DNA of 64,000 bases from the NCBI GenBank assembly GCA_030435675.1, contig CM059625.1, forward strand, positions 8,246,001 to 8,310,000. Reading direction: 5' to 3'. The notes beneath the pieces were generated by a model that did not search any database, was not told where the DNA came from, and worked only from the letters and a program-made list of their open reading frames with translations. Positions 1 to 11,881 of this stretch are shown here, in pieces. The DNA comes from Steinernema hermaphroditum (taxonomy: Eukaryota > Nematoda > Chromadorea > Rhabditida > Steinernematidae). Positions within the stretch are counted from its first letter, which is position 1, and each line of letters opens with the position of its first letter. Position numbers and translations under genes: made by a program.

Positions 1-1085
1 CCACAGTGACATTGCAAAGGAACACCAGATCGAGACGAACATCATCTTTTTGACGGCTGGTGTAAAGATGGGGTCAAGCTGAAAGTTATCTGTTATGTAA
101 AGTCTGCAAATTGTTTGTTAGTATCTTTCGTTGCACTTCATTTAAGCCGAAAAGAATATACAGAAACTTACGTAGATGAATCCAATGAGAACTCCAGGAA
201 TAGCGCCTAGTGTAGGAAACACAATTGCCCTCCACTCGATTTGAATCCGCATAAAGATGATGGCAAAAATTGACATCGTCATTCCTAAATGTGAGATGTA
301 AATTTCGGTCTCTGTGTGTTTAATCGCCTAAAGCAGTTGAAGTAATCGAGTTATTTTAATGTAAAGTATTACTTTTGCCGTCTCAAACCAGATGTCAGAT
401 CAAAGTCTCTATCTTTAACTTGAAACTGTCCAAACTGTCCCCGACAAAACTGTCCAAACTGTCCCCTGTTTGAAACTTGTTTCAATGCAAAGCATATAGA
501 CGCAGTTCCCCGCATTGAACTTTGACTAAGGGTGCTAACTCACCTGTTGTCTGAATCATCAGCGAGAAATCGCGAGCTGTCTTGGGATCGATCTGCAGGC
601 CGAACGTCATGACAGGAAAAGCCACAGCACCACCTCCTTCGCTGGTCATCCCAGCAATGATGGCCCCAAATACCATCGTCAAAGGCATTTGCCAGTGATG
701 TTTGTACAGATAAAAGAAGTCATGTTTAAGGGCTAATAGCCACCACACAGTCTGAAAATACAGATTTACAGTACTTAAATGCCCTCACTAAAATGCCCTC
801 GCTAGCAGTCTTGTAACCCTATTTTTCAAGAACGCCTACCTGAGCTACAATGAATGGAATGAGGAATGCGACAAACTTGCGATACTTTATGAGCAGTTTC
901 TGATCAAACGACGCATCTTTGGGAATGTTTTTGAGATCTTCGATGTGCTTCTCGTCGAGTTCTTGTCCTACAAGATCAGAAAGTTACATTCACTCGAATT
1001 CCTTTTCACCTTCAAGAAAATATTTGACGAAAAATTCCTTCGGCGTTCTTCTTTTTTTCTGACTGGAACATGGATTAACGTTCAT
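1..1085 (-). CDS. TauE/SafE (DUF81)-like multi-pass membrane transporter, 3' end outside window
   Basis: Five exons can be joined on the minus strand: 1085-1010, 967-840, 751-544, 284-172 and 78 to the left edge, all with GT/AG borders and a continuous frame. The start ATG at 1085 begins a short cytosolic N-terminus (MNVNPCSSQKKRRTPKEFF). A hydrophobic stretch (FVAFLIPFIVAQTVWWLLAL) follows, then a glycine-rich membrane segment (GAIIAGMTSEGGGAVAFP) that resembles the conserved repeat of the sulfite exporter TauE/SafE family. Further membrane segments follow (SIFAIIFMRIQIEW, PTLGAIPGVLIGFIY). Family members export sulfur-containing organoanions in bacteria. The substrate of animal members is not established, so no substrate is proposed. 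The C-terminal half lies outside the window. It is transcribed divergently from the channel gene starting at 1672. Confidence 0.75.
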
Positions 1086-1671
1086 CTTCCCCCCTGAAAC
1101 TACTCATGATAAAGACCCATACCAAACATCTGCGCGATCTAATTCAAAACACGAACACTTCCAGGTACGAAAAGTGTCTTCAGACGACGCGTCCTTTATA
1201 CCCTTTGGTGACGTCGGTTCAAGAGTGTTTATTAACGACTTTTCAAAAGGCAGCGCATTTGCGAGGGCGGTCTCTTCTGTGATCGGTGATCTGTGTTCTT
1301 AGACCCCCTTACGTATCCCCTCTACGATTTGTGTCCATATGCTGCACCGCATTTCTCCTTGCACCATTCTTAATCTTTCCGATCAAAACCTTTTGACCAC
1401 ACACAGAGTGAAGCTACAGAAAAACACAATTTGTCGTGAGTGCGTTCGTGTTCACGTTTGTCTTCAAATTGAAAGTCGCCGCGCATTCCTAATTGAAATG
1501 AAAAGAGAAACGTCTGCGACGATCGATCGGCGACGCGCGAGTGTGATTGATCGGTTCAAGTTCTATCGCTGAAAAATTGTTCTCGTTGCTAGTCAGATTT
1601 TTGCTAAATCGTTGACCCTTTTTGTTTGTGCTACAGATCAGAGATCCGTTCTGGAGACGCTGCGTTCTGTA
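1086..1671. promoter_or_regulatory. Divergent intergenic region between the TauE-like gene and the channel gene
   Basis: This 586-bp stretch separates two divergently transcribed starts (1085 minus and 1672 plus), so it should hold both promoters. A plus-strand open frame at 1339-1572 has no recognisable similarity and looks spurious. A 3' splice-site-like sequence (tttgtgctacag) ends near 1636, 35 nt before the channel ATG. No TATA box or other defined element was recognised. Confidence 0.4.
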
Positions 1672-4600
1672 ATGTGTACAGTATCAATCGTACTCGTTGT
1701 AACTTTCTTATCATATTTCGGCGAAACAAGTGCGGACACTGTGATCGAGAGTGCCGAAGAAGCTCAGCATTTTTCCCTGAATATCACTCAAATATGCGGC
1801 AATTGGACAATCGACTTGGTAAAGTGTTTACAAAGTCGTTGAACAAAATTTGGCCACTTGTTTCAGAACGATTACCTTACCAGCACTCCTAGTGCCCAGA
1901 CACAAGTTTTATGCTCCGATCTGAAAGCGACGGGAAGAAAGTGCAAGGTGAACCAGGTGCCAATGGTCCGATGACATTGTTTCCCTTTAGGATCACTTGA
2001 TCCTTAATATGCCGAGTCTATGTAAAAGACTGACTTCTCCCCTCGAGGTGAACGACGGGGAATTGTTCGAGAAACTCGGCCTCAGTAAGGAGTGGGCGTG
2101 TGAGCCCTTCCAAGAAAAGCTGATGCCTTCGATTGAAGACACAGCCGCCTTGTTTGTCGACGGCGCATTTTACAAAACTGTCCCTGACAAACAACTGTAA
2201 GTGCGTCTGAAGAACTAATTACAAAACACTGGGCTAAGGGTCCCTACATTTGTCCCGTTTCAAGCACTCAAGACGAAAAAGTCATTGAGAAAATTATAGC
2301 GGTCTGGAAAACGTATAATTCTATGAACGTCCGATCTGCCCTACCCAGATATCTTGACATGTTCTTTTTGACTTCGTGGTTTTCAGTAGTAAAATTCGGC
2401 GCATACGGCAAACCACAAACAACTCAGCACCCTTTGAGGTACATATGAATTGCGTGAGCAATTGCAATCGCTGTGTAGGTTACCAAAAGCGAAGAAGACG
2501 GTTCACTGTCCCTGACGGTCTTCGGCAACACTCACGAGAAGCTTGCGGTACTTCCGAACTGGATCTTTGAGTACTTCGGCGGAGTGAAGTTCTCCCTTTC
2601 GCACATTTGCTCTGGTGCCATACCCTTGGATTTGATTGAATCGGATGAAAACCCCCAAGTTCTTGATGGTATGCCAAATAGTTTGTCTCTAGTATTGTGA
2701 CAAGTTTAGAAGGAGAAAGCTCTAAGCACCTGCCCATAGGCATCGACTTGTCCATCGTCAAAAATCTAGACATGAAGGAGTTGGCGGCGAAACTAAAGAA
2801 CGACACCGAGCTTGACGACATTTTCCAACGCTTTTTGAGAATGAAAATCGTGGGAGAAAAGCCATTTCCCTCTTCTTTTGTGCTTCCTATTTTGAAGAGA
2901 AGCAATTACGATCCACGGTAATCCATACCTTTGCCACCCCCTGTAGCGTTCTTCCTATTTATGCACTCCTCCGACTCTGTTTGCCGGCCAGACAGTAGAC
3001 GTGCGTGTAGGAATCCACGTGCAGTCGATGTCCAACTTTGAACTGCCCACGATGGTAATGGGATTGCTGTAAGTTTACGTTTTTGATTAAGTTTACAGGA
3101 CTACGATATGGACCTTTGGTTGAGAATGACGTGGAGGGACCCTCGCCTCGCCCATGGTTTCCCCCGTCCCATCCTCATCAATGAGCAGACTTTTCTCAAG
3201 TAATATCAGGATCATTGTTCAAGTTACGTTCTCGCTGAATTCTGTAGGAAGCTTTGGAGACCCGATCCCTTTTTCGCCAACGCCAAAGATTCTCTCTTTC
3301 ACAAGGTTACCTTCCTGAACTTCTACATGCTCATCTTCCCAAACGGCGAAATGTTCTTCGAGTCGCGGTATGACCCTCAAATGAATCCAGTTCGACTGAA
3401 TATTTCAGCATCTACCTAAAGCCAAGCTGTCAACTCGTCCTATGTCGTTACCCTCATGACAATCAGGCGTGCTCGGTAAAACTGACATCCAGTGGGTTCC
3501 AATCGCATTCTCAACAACTGTTTAGCTAATTTCAGTCGGGTTCACGAACGACGTCGTCCAGTTTTACTGGTTCTCCAGGAAGGAAGATGCAATCTTTATG
3601 AACAGAAATGTTCAATTTCCCGATCTTTATGTCTTCAATCACGAGAAGACAACTTGTAATGGAATGAGGAAGTCGGGTAAGCCATAATGGAACCACCCGA
3701 AGTGGCAGACGCCATTCTGGCACAAATTTAGAGTACTATTAGGTCTCTGTGCAGTTAGCAATTTTCCAAGAAATCACCGAGTTTTTTGGGAATTTTGGTT
3801 CCTTTTTGATATCCGGCAAATATCTCAGGTATCTACCCTCTCTTCAAGGCTCCTTTACTGTACGTCGGAAATTCGCGAAAGCATTTTACTATTTTAAAAG
3901 ATTTCCACCATCGAAATTATTTTTTCAGTTCTCGGGTCTGCAGTGATATTTAGTAGTCTATGTCTGTGTTGAATTGAAGCGTTTAGTAAAATGTTCTAAA
4001 CAAAAGGGAAGAATGGAGTCCTTTTTTGGTAGATTTTCGATAGCTCTTTTTTGTGCATATTCCAAAGAGGCAGATGACATTTGGGGAACGACTTGCTGCA
4101 AGGAGGTCTATTAATCCCAGAAACCCGATTGTCACCTGACAGTTTGTGTGGTCAGTTATTTTGGACTCTATCCCTGGTCTTCAGGCAATTTCTCGTGTCT
4201 CGAAGCCAAATTTTACCTGAAAAGGAATCTCGGATCTCACCTCGCACAGACCTATATTCCGACAGCGACATGCGTCCTTTTCTCTTGGATCAGCGTCTGG
4301 CTCCCCGAGGAGTTCGTCGAAGGACGCGTCTTTGTCTCGCTGACTGTGTTTCTGACGCTAAGTGCCGAGAACAACGCGGCTAAAGAGGTTCTGCCCAAGG
4401 TCTCCTACATAAAGGTTAGTATTCATAGAAGGGCTCATGCATCAAGGCTTCTCCTAGGCTATCGACATGTGGTTCGGGTTCACAACGATTTTTGTCTTCA
4501 GCACCATGCTCCAGGCGATCATAGTCATTTCGTTCGAGCACAACAGTCGCATGATCGTACGTTGATCTGCTTCGCGTCAACCTGCAAAATTAGGAAAACA

Positions 4601-5039
4601 CATTTTTCATTAGCTGAAGCGTGTTCAAGGCCAGTTTAAACCGAAAACGTCCTTTGAACTAACAGCTGAGTTTGTCTTATTAATTGTTCCATTTCGTTCT
4701 ACGGATCACATGTATTGAAAATAGGTGTTTCTCTTACGGACACATTAAGGTCAAGCCCACGACCATTTCCAGAACCGAACCCGCTGTTTATCGTTGATGA
4801 TTTCCCTTTTGTAGCAAAAGAAAGCGCAGAATTCGAAGACACGACTAAGCGCCCACGACTACAACAAACTCGTTATGCAGAGCAAGATGTATCACCGATG
4901 GGGCCGAGGTCTCGACACTTTCTGCAAGGTTATGTACCCTGTTATTTTCCTTATTTTCCTCTTCATCTACTTTTTCATTATCATTCAAGGAGATGACAAG
5001 AAATGTCTCAGAGAAAGTGGGCAACACACGGAACTCTAA
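1672..5039 (+). CDS. Pentameric ligand-gated ion channel subunit (Cys-loop family) with long N-terminal extracellular extension
   Basis: The ATG at 1672 starts a signal-peptide-like segment (MCTVSIVLVVTFLSYF). Exons read as 1672-1818, 1867-1947, 1991-2196, 2265-2312, 2387-2438, 2479-2668 and 2710-2917, then several more to the TAA at 5037-5039. The canonical ligand-binding domain starts only around SNYDPR (2900-2917), so about 250 residues with six cysteines precede it. Conserved parts: WLRMTWRDPRL, LWRPDPFFANA, a Cys-loop with C-x13-C (CQLVLCRYPHDNQAC), a second cysteine pair ending GNFSCLEAKFYL, M1 (HLAQTYIP...), M2-M3 (RVFVSLTVFLTL; VSYIKAIDMWFGF) and M4 (VMYPVIFLIFLFIYFF). M3 and the M2-M3 loop resemble glutamate/glycine-gated chloride channels, but the filter before M2 reads E-G-R rather than P-A-R. 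The border after 2917 and the M3-M4 loop exons (4560-4820) could not be resolved cleanly, and an unusually long intron spans about 3680-4140. Ligand unknown. Confidence 0.85.
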
Positions 5040-5061
5040 ATCTCGATGATAAATAATGATT

Positions 5062-7145
5062 TTATTCTGCTTTGTTTTTACATACAACTGAAAGCCGCAG
5101 TTTTCGCACGCAAATAATAAACACGCTGAGCACTGTAAAACACAAAAGAACGACTACGATCGCCAATGGGATGATAATGTCCAACATGTAAAGTTGCGCA
5201 ATGCCGAGTTTGGAGGACGCCAAACTCCACTCTTCGAGAGGGCCGAACTCTCCGACAAATTCGGTCGTTTTCAGAACGATTTCTTCGGGAGTAACAAGAC
5301 GCTTCTTCATTCTCTGAGAGATCTTCTTCACGTTTTCGTGGTAAATGCTGCTGTGCAAAATGTCGAAAGCAATGACGGTTACGGCGGCTCACCTTGCTGT
5401 ATCCGTGAGAACTTCACTAAGAGCTTGAGTCATTCCCTCTTCGTTCAAATTCTCTTTCCCCAAAAAACGCGAAATTTTTCTGGCCACAAGAACTGCCACA
5501 TTATGCGGTTGATCTCCGAGAAGGGGGACACTGATCGAGGGAACTCCAGCATCAACTGACTCCAGAATGCCGTTGTAGCCGCCATGAGTGATGAAAAGTT
5601 TGCACTTTGGATGATCTACAATGTGACTTTTGCACATCTCCCAACTCCACTCTCTTCTTACTGAGGAGATCGTTCTGTGGGAGCCACGCGAAGGAGTGAA
5701 CGTTGGAGACGTGAAGAGAACTCTTCGCCTCCTGTTCGCTCTCCTTGTACTTCCAGATAAATTCGTAGTCTGGGAATTTTGCGAACGCTTTTAACAGATC
5801 GCTTCGAACTTTCTTCGGAAAAGTGGACGATTTCGCGAATGTCCCAAACGAGAAGACGACGAATCCTTTCTTGGCTTTTTCAACAATTGCAACGAATTCC
5901 TGAAATATTCACATGGTGAATACCGGTTTAGTAACGTTAAAAGTTTGCTTGAAACAACTGAAGTGAAAGCTGTGCGCTCCAAACAATTCTCCGCGCGCAA
6001 GAGCTGGTCGTTGCGAGAACACTTTAACAACAGACTTCATGTGATTAGCGCAGCACCTATTTCACGGTAGCTTTATCGGCTAACGTTTTTGCAATTATCA
6101 TTCTTGCTGCCCTTCGTCATAAAGAGAACTCACCGCTGACAACGATTGTTTTTCCGCAGGCTTTAGTCCGCCAACGTAGTGAATTTTGTGTGTTATTGGT
6201 TGAGCAAACTCGAGATTAACGTCGGCGTTTATGAACGCAGCACCTGTTTTCCGCCGACGCACTGATAAGAGCGATTCCTTATTCTGCAAGTGATTGGCTG
6301 TTCACTTTTTTTCGTCCAATAAAGATTACGCGCAAATGACCATCGAACAACTCTGATTGATCGTGCATGAGTCCCTCAAACAATTGGTCCACTTTGTAGC
6401 TAACGAAAAGATTGATGGCGCGTTGTCGGTACGTCATCATGTCGCTCAAAGGAGTGAAAAGTTCTGAAAGCGGACCTTGCATCACTTTACGCAGCGCAGA
6501 TATTGCAAACCTGGAATGTAGCTGGGCGAAGAGCTGAGCCCGAAGGCTCTGTGCGTCGGCTCGAACATAGGAAAGGCGCTGACCATGATTTGCTTTTCGA
6601 TTCCCAACACTTCGAAAAGACCGTCTCCACAGTATTCGTAGAACTCAGTCATTCCGATGTCAAATTTTTGCTCCCTCAAAGTTTGCAAAAACTGCTTATC
6701 CTCCAAAATATCTGAACAGAATCTATTGGCTTTGAGGGGAACGAACTACTCACCGCTGCACAGGACTGTCAACATCTCAGTGATTTTTGGAAGTTCACTT
6801 ACGCCCTTACGGTTGACGTCAAACACTTCTGAAGTTTTCGAAGACAGGGTCGCAAAAATAGGATAATCCACAGACTTTCCAGTGTAGCGAATGGTCTGAG
6901 CACGTGCAGATCCTACTGTAGACACGTCTGGATCGAGAATCGCATTCAGGATTGTCTGAATGGTGTTTGAAAGCAATTACGGTTAAAAAAGTTCCTACCA
7001 CATTGTGTCCACCATCGATGAGAATATCCGCTATTTTACCCATAAAGGCGACATGGCTGTGGGCCAATGTGGGTCCGTACATGAGAATATTTAACGAAGT
7101 CGCTGATGAAATTATAGCAAGCAGGATACATAGTCTCCGCATCAT
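5062..7145 (-). CDS. UDP-glucuronosyltransferase (UGT family)
   Basis: The ATG at 7145 opens a signal peptide (MMRRLCILLAIISSATSLN) followed by YGPTLAHSHVAFMGKIADIL, the typical UGT start with the acceptor-side catalytic histidine region. Later exons carry FGLSSSPSYIPG, the KGFVVFSFGT block and SFAWLPQNDLL. The family signature with the UDP-sugar-binding HGGYN motif follows (FITHGGYNGILESV, GVPSISVPLLGDQPHN). A C-terminal transmembrane helix and a short basic tail (CVRKLRLSVVCKNKAE) end the protein at 5062. UGTs conjugate sugars to small lipophilic compounds in the ER lumen and contribute to xenobiotic and drug handling. All key blocks are present once, so this is a single gene, not a cluster. 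It converges on the channel gene, with 22 bp between the two stop codons. Confidence 0.93.
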
Positions 7146-7722
7146 GGCTGAACTGCCGAGGGTGCCGGCCCCAAACGGTACAGTGCATGGTACCGAGCCG
7201 TCAGTGTATCATTTGAGGTAAACGTGGGAAATTCCAGGTGTCGTTCGTCGCTGTCTTATCTTGCAGTCCTTAGAGTGCGATCGGACGGCTACACAAAGCC
7301 GTTTGCTCTTTATGCGTTCGAGAGCGATACAGCTGGACCTGTCGATCCTTGAAGGTTTATCTGTCGACCGTTTTTGTGATCGTCACCGAAATGGAAGAAA
7401 TATCTTTCCTTATATTGCGATCATCATTGTCACATTGAAATATTTATGAACTCCTCTGCAAACTCGGACAATCCAACCGAAGTAAAGACATTCAAACGGA
7501 GAATATGTGTAGTGCACACACAGACTCCCCAATCTGTAGCATTATCTTTCGTTGTGTTCTTAGTATATACCATCCGTTTAAGTCAAAATACAGATACATA
7601 ATAAACACATAATACTGCTAGAACGACGAATCCCAAAATTTCTTTAGATTACAAGTGCAATGACGCTATCCGTATAGCTAATGTCATAGATGAAGTGTCA
7701 ATATCGGAGAATACGAAGTCGG
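7146..7722. other. Intergenic region between UGT and the K-Cl cotransporter
   Basis: This stretch lies upstream of the UGT start and downstream of the cotransporter stop, both on the minus strand. It should hold the UGT promoter and the cotransporter 3' UTR. Acceptor-like AG sites (cggcag, cagttcag) lie just before the UGT ATG on the minus strand. No further gene was seen. Confidence 0.4.
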
Positions 7723-10700
7723 TCATGAATCGATCGTGATTACTTCTCTGCCACTTCCACCGATCAGAAGGACTCGGTGGAAGTTCTCTGTCAACGCGTC
7801 CACGTAGGCAATGTAGTTCGCCGTAAGCTGCTGTCGCGTCTTCGGAGTCTTCGGTAAGCTGAGCAGGATCAGCTGACTGTCCGTGGAGTACTCGTGGATC
7901 ACCTGATTAAGACGCATCGCCGCATTCATTTTTTTGATCTGTAAACGCCGCTCATCTTACATGCTTTCTTTACAGAATTTACCTTCTTCTTGTCCACTCC
8001 TTCTACACTGCTTTCGTCGATGGCCACCGAGTCGGTTTCAAACTTCTCATAGCCGTCTCTGAATGTGAAAGTGACAATTAGGTAGCATTAACAGCTTAAG
8101 TGGAACACTCACTGAATGAATGAGGTTTCAACTGCGACGTCATCACTCACTCGGTCGTAGGTACTGTCGTTCGAATGCAAGCCTAAAGGACGGTGCACGA
8201 CCTTGTGAATCTAGCCAATTACCGGTCCGGCTGTTGACGGTGTCATCGTTCGAGAAGGCGCCATTCGTAAACGTCGCGGAGTTGCTCTTGCTGATTCCTC
8301 CGAAGAACTTGTTTTTGCTCTTCTGCTCCATCCTCAGTGTTCTCTGCACAGCGTCTTCGCTCACGTCAGGATCAATCATATCCACGATCTGAAAAGTATT
8401 TCTGACGCATACCATATCGAGGCACCTACATAGACTGTTGCGTCGATGCGGAGCATATATATGTACTTCTGCAGTTCTGCTTTCAGACAATCGCCCCCTT
8501 CCACGTTCTGAGCGACGGCGTAGATGCGCAGTTGGCAGCCCTTCCAAACCTGAGACACAGTTCTAGGTAGACGTGTCAGCATTGATGACACTACCTTGTG
8601 TTGTTTAAGGAGAAACGCAATGAGCATGAGGATACCGCCGTCCTGCACGATCCACCAGATATCGATGGATCCTATGAGTCGTTGGTGAGGCTGGGGGAAA
8701 TCGATGATTCCTTTTGCTACAAGAAGGCAATTGTCTTGGCTGACTCCTTTCAGAAGTTTTTCTAAATATGTGTCTGTATTTATGAACCCAAACACAACAA
8801 CTAACCAGCAAACAGCTCATGTTCGAGAGGGTCTTCGTCATCACCCACGCGAGGAAAGTTCAAGAGTACGGTATTCGGACGGAGGCCTCCGATTCCAACA
8901 CTCTGATACAGGGCGGACATGCAACCCTCTATCTGAAACAACCCTTTTTCATAATACATAACGCTATCATCAACCTGATTCTCATAGAAAATCAATGTCT
9001 TCGAAAATCCGCGTAGACGAGCGTTGGCCATGTCGTGCTGAAGTCGCTTTTTGATCTAATTACATGGTAGAACTATGGAAACCGGTGAAACACCTACGCT
9101 CTCTGCTGTCTTACGGTCTCTTGATGAAAGACTATCTCCTTTAAGGAGCCCAACGGCGATGGCCAAGCCTCTTCCAGCCTTGAGCTGTCCCGCTAGATTC
9201 AGCATACTAATGCATCGCATGTCAATGACTTCTCTGGACCAGTTTCCGTCGATCAAAATAAGAAGTTGCGGTCTACGTCTATCATAATCGTGCCACAAAA
9301 AAACGACTTACCTCCAATTCTTTGGATGAGGGTCTTTGTCCTCGACCTTAAGAAGGCTGTACTGTGCTGTGGTTAGGGCTAGACCTCGAATTCCGTCACC
9401 CCATTCCTTTTTAGCTCTGTGCAACAGCATATTTCAGGTCTTGAGAAGAGGTCTCTTTCTCACCCTTTCCATTCTACATATTTGTAAATAGCCAATGTCA
9501 GCGCGATGGCGATCATTGCGTAGATCCAGTGGGACGCGAACATGATGAAGAAGCAAAGAAAAGCTCCGGTAAGGGAAAGACTCCTGCAACCGTTGCCAAT
9601 GACAAGGGCAACAATGGTTCTCACCAGTGGTAGTAGCGGAAACGCGGACGCCAGTTTGGCGCCTTCATAAGGGAGTGAAGCGTACAAATAAGGTTGACAA
9701 ATGCGTAACACATGAGAAAGAAGAAGTCGAGCACTTCGGCGATTGCATCCACGGCTCCAAGCAGAATAGCGGACTCAGCTATCACAGCTGTGAATAGCAA
9801 TCTTAATACAGCTTGATATGATATGCTGAGCTAAGGTTCTTACCCAAGAAAGGGTTCGTTCGTGGAAGTGACTCGAGCGAATGGAGCCAAAGCCGGTATA
9901 ACATCGTCCTTAGCGATCGACTGAAGAAGTCGAGGAGCGCTGCAGAGACACTGCAGAGCGGCGCCGAAAGTGGAGAGAAAGGAGCCAACAACGACAACCC
10001 AGGGAGAAGGCCAAGCAAGGGAGGCGACCACGAGGGTACCATCAATGCTCTTACCATATCTAATTCGATGGACTCTTTGAACTATTCACTGCAACTTTAC
10101 TCACTTATCGCGGAGAACGGGGCCGGCGATTGACGAACCAAAAAGAATGGCTAACGCATAGTAAATAATGGTTGTGGTCATTGTGGCTGCTATCGTACCA
10201 CATGGGATGCTCTTCTGTGGGTCTTTTAGATCACCTAAACAAGATTCGTGTCCAGGAGCTTCTATTTAACGCACCGTACCACTCATATTCGTGCCAGTCA
10301 TAATGCCGGTAACTGCTGGAAAATAGATTGCCAGCAATATAAAGAAGGTTGTGTCCACGTCTTGGAAGACCTCGAGTCCGAAATCAGCCTCCACATTTGG
10401 GTAAGATTGTCCCTTGCTCATGTACATAGGCGCCATATTAGCTGAAGTACGTGTTATCTTAGTTTCATTGACACAGGACACACCCGAAAGCACTTCTGGT
10501 CGTATTCCAGGAAAAGCGTTGACACACTGCAGACTTCCAGCAGCAAAATGAGAGCAGAAGGTCGTCGAAGTGCTGTTCTCGCAGAAATCTTCCGATAAGC
10601 TGAACACCGAATTCTTCCTGTAGCCGCAGTTTTACTCGAAACTTACTCTTCTGATTTGACACAATATTTGCACAAATCTCCCAAATTTGCGTCGTGTGGA

Positions 10701-11881
10701 AAGAAAATTCGAGAAGGAAGCAGCTGATTGTTTAGCATGCAGACGCTGAAAGGGATGTAGAAAAGAACCTAAACACAGTTCTTACTGCTGTCCATTGCTG
10801 GTGATCGCCTTTTCAACACCTCCCGCAAAACAAGCGACAAGCGAAAGAATTACGCACGCCAAGGAAATCTAAAACATTTCTATGCATTCTGGATCATTGG
10901 CAGGAACCAACCGGAGCCAAAATTTGGACGAAGCGAACTCCCATCGCCACGATGCACACTTCCAGCAAGAGGAACGCCGTGCCATAGATGCGGTAATTGT
11001 GTGACATCATTCCCCACATGCCTGAACACTCTACTAGATCCCTTATTTAATAACACCTACTTGTGTCTGAATGCACTTCCTCACCCCCAATGGTAAGACT
11101 CGGAAAAATGTAGAGGAGCATCACTTCCACTCCTCCAACAAGATACATCGAGGCTGCCACGGTATTCGCCAAGTAGAAGAGAATACCGACGGCGCTTCCG
11201 AACTCAGCGCCCAGGTTCCGCGAAATCATAAAGTAGGCTCCGCCGCTCTCGACGACTCCGTTTGTGGCGACGGCCGAAAGGGAGATGCTTGTAAGAAGAG
11301 TCTGTAAAAGTGCTGTAGAAAAACATGACTACTCAGATCAAAGCGAACACAAAGACAGCACAGCAGTAGAAGGATCATCGTGTGGGGAACTCCAGCGATT
11401 CCGACAACCCAAAAGAGACGAATGAACATGGTGACACCCAGAATGTGCTGGATGGTGGGAAGATACACACCGAGCATGACTCCGAGGTTTGCCTGAAAGG
11501 CATTTCTTTAACACCAAATCTCTATGTCTTCAATACTTTTTTTCTTTCGGACGTCGCACGTTCTCGAGGTCCAGGTGTTGTGTACCCGCTTATGAAGTTA
11601 GCCTTTCCTCCACTCTCTTCTTCATCTTCGTCCTTAAACAGGGCGAGGTTCCCGAAGGTCGCCGTAAGTTTGCGCCCTGTAGCCGAATGTTTCTTGTATG
11701 TTCCGTTGGGAACCTCGACTTCTTTTTCATCGCCATCTTCTATGACGCTTAAGCGTCGATTGGCTGAAAGAGCATAGAACTTTCTTTTGTCGGGTAACGT
11801 CTACAAACGTCGGTCAATGGCCTTTAGAGTATCGGGACTTATCTGAGTAATCGTACTCAAACGACGTTTCTGCTCCTCCAT
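7723..11881 (-). CDS. K-Cl cotransporter (SLC12A4-7 / KCC type)
   Basis: The ATG at 11881 starts [20 protein letters not shown] hydrophilic N-terminus ([19 protein letters not shown]) follows, then the SLC12 membrane core: [40 protein letters not shown], a first-segment glycine block with [19 protein letters not shown], and [22 protein letters not shown] large extracellular loop with cysteines and NxS/T sites lies at about 10450-10750, as in KCCs. The C-terminal domain contains [12 protein letters not shown] and [15 protein letters not shown]. The final residues [21 protein letters not shown] match the conserved KCC C-terminus. KCCs export K+ and Cl- together and set cell volume and intracellular chloride, which decides the sign of chloride-channel responses. 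An acceptor-like gtgtttag lies upstream of the ATG. Exons are short and numerous, and not all borders were fixed. Confidence 0.93.

Noticed and set aside
1339..1572. 77-codon plus-strand frame upstream of the first channel
   Set aside because: Arg-rich, no signal peptide or domain, and it ends before the acceptor used by the channel gene.
5062..7145. Possibility of two adjacent UGT genes
   Set aside because: Signal peptide, donor-binding signature and C-terminal anchor each occur once and in order, so one gene explains all exons.
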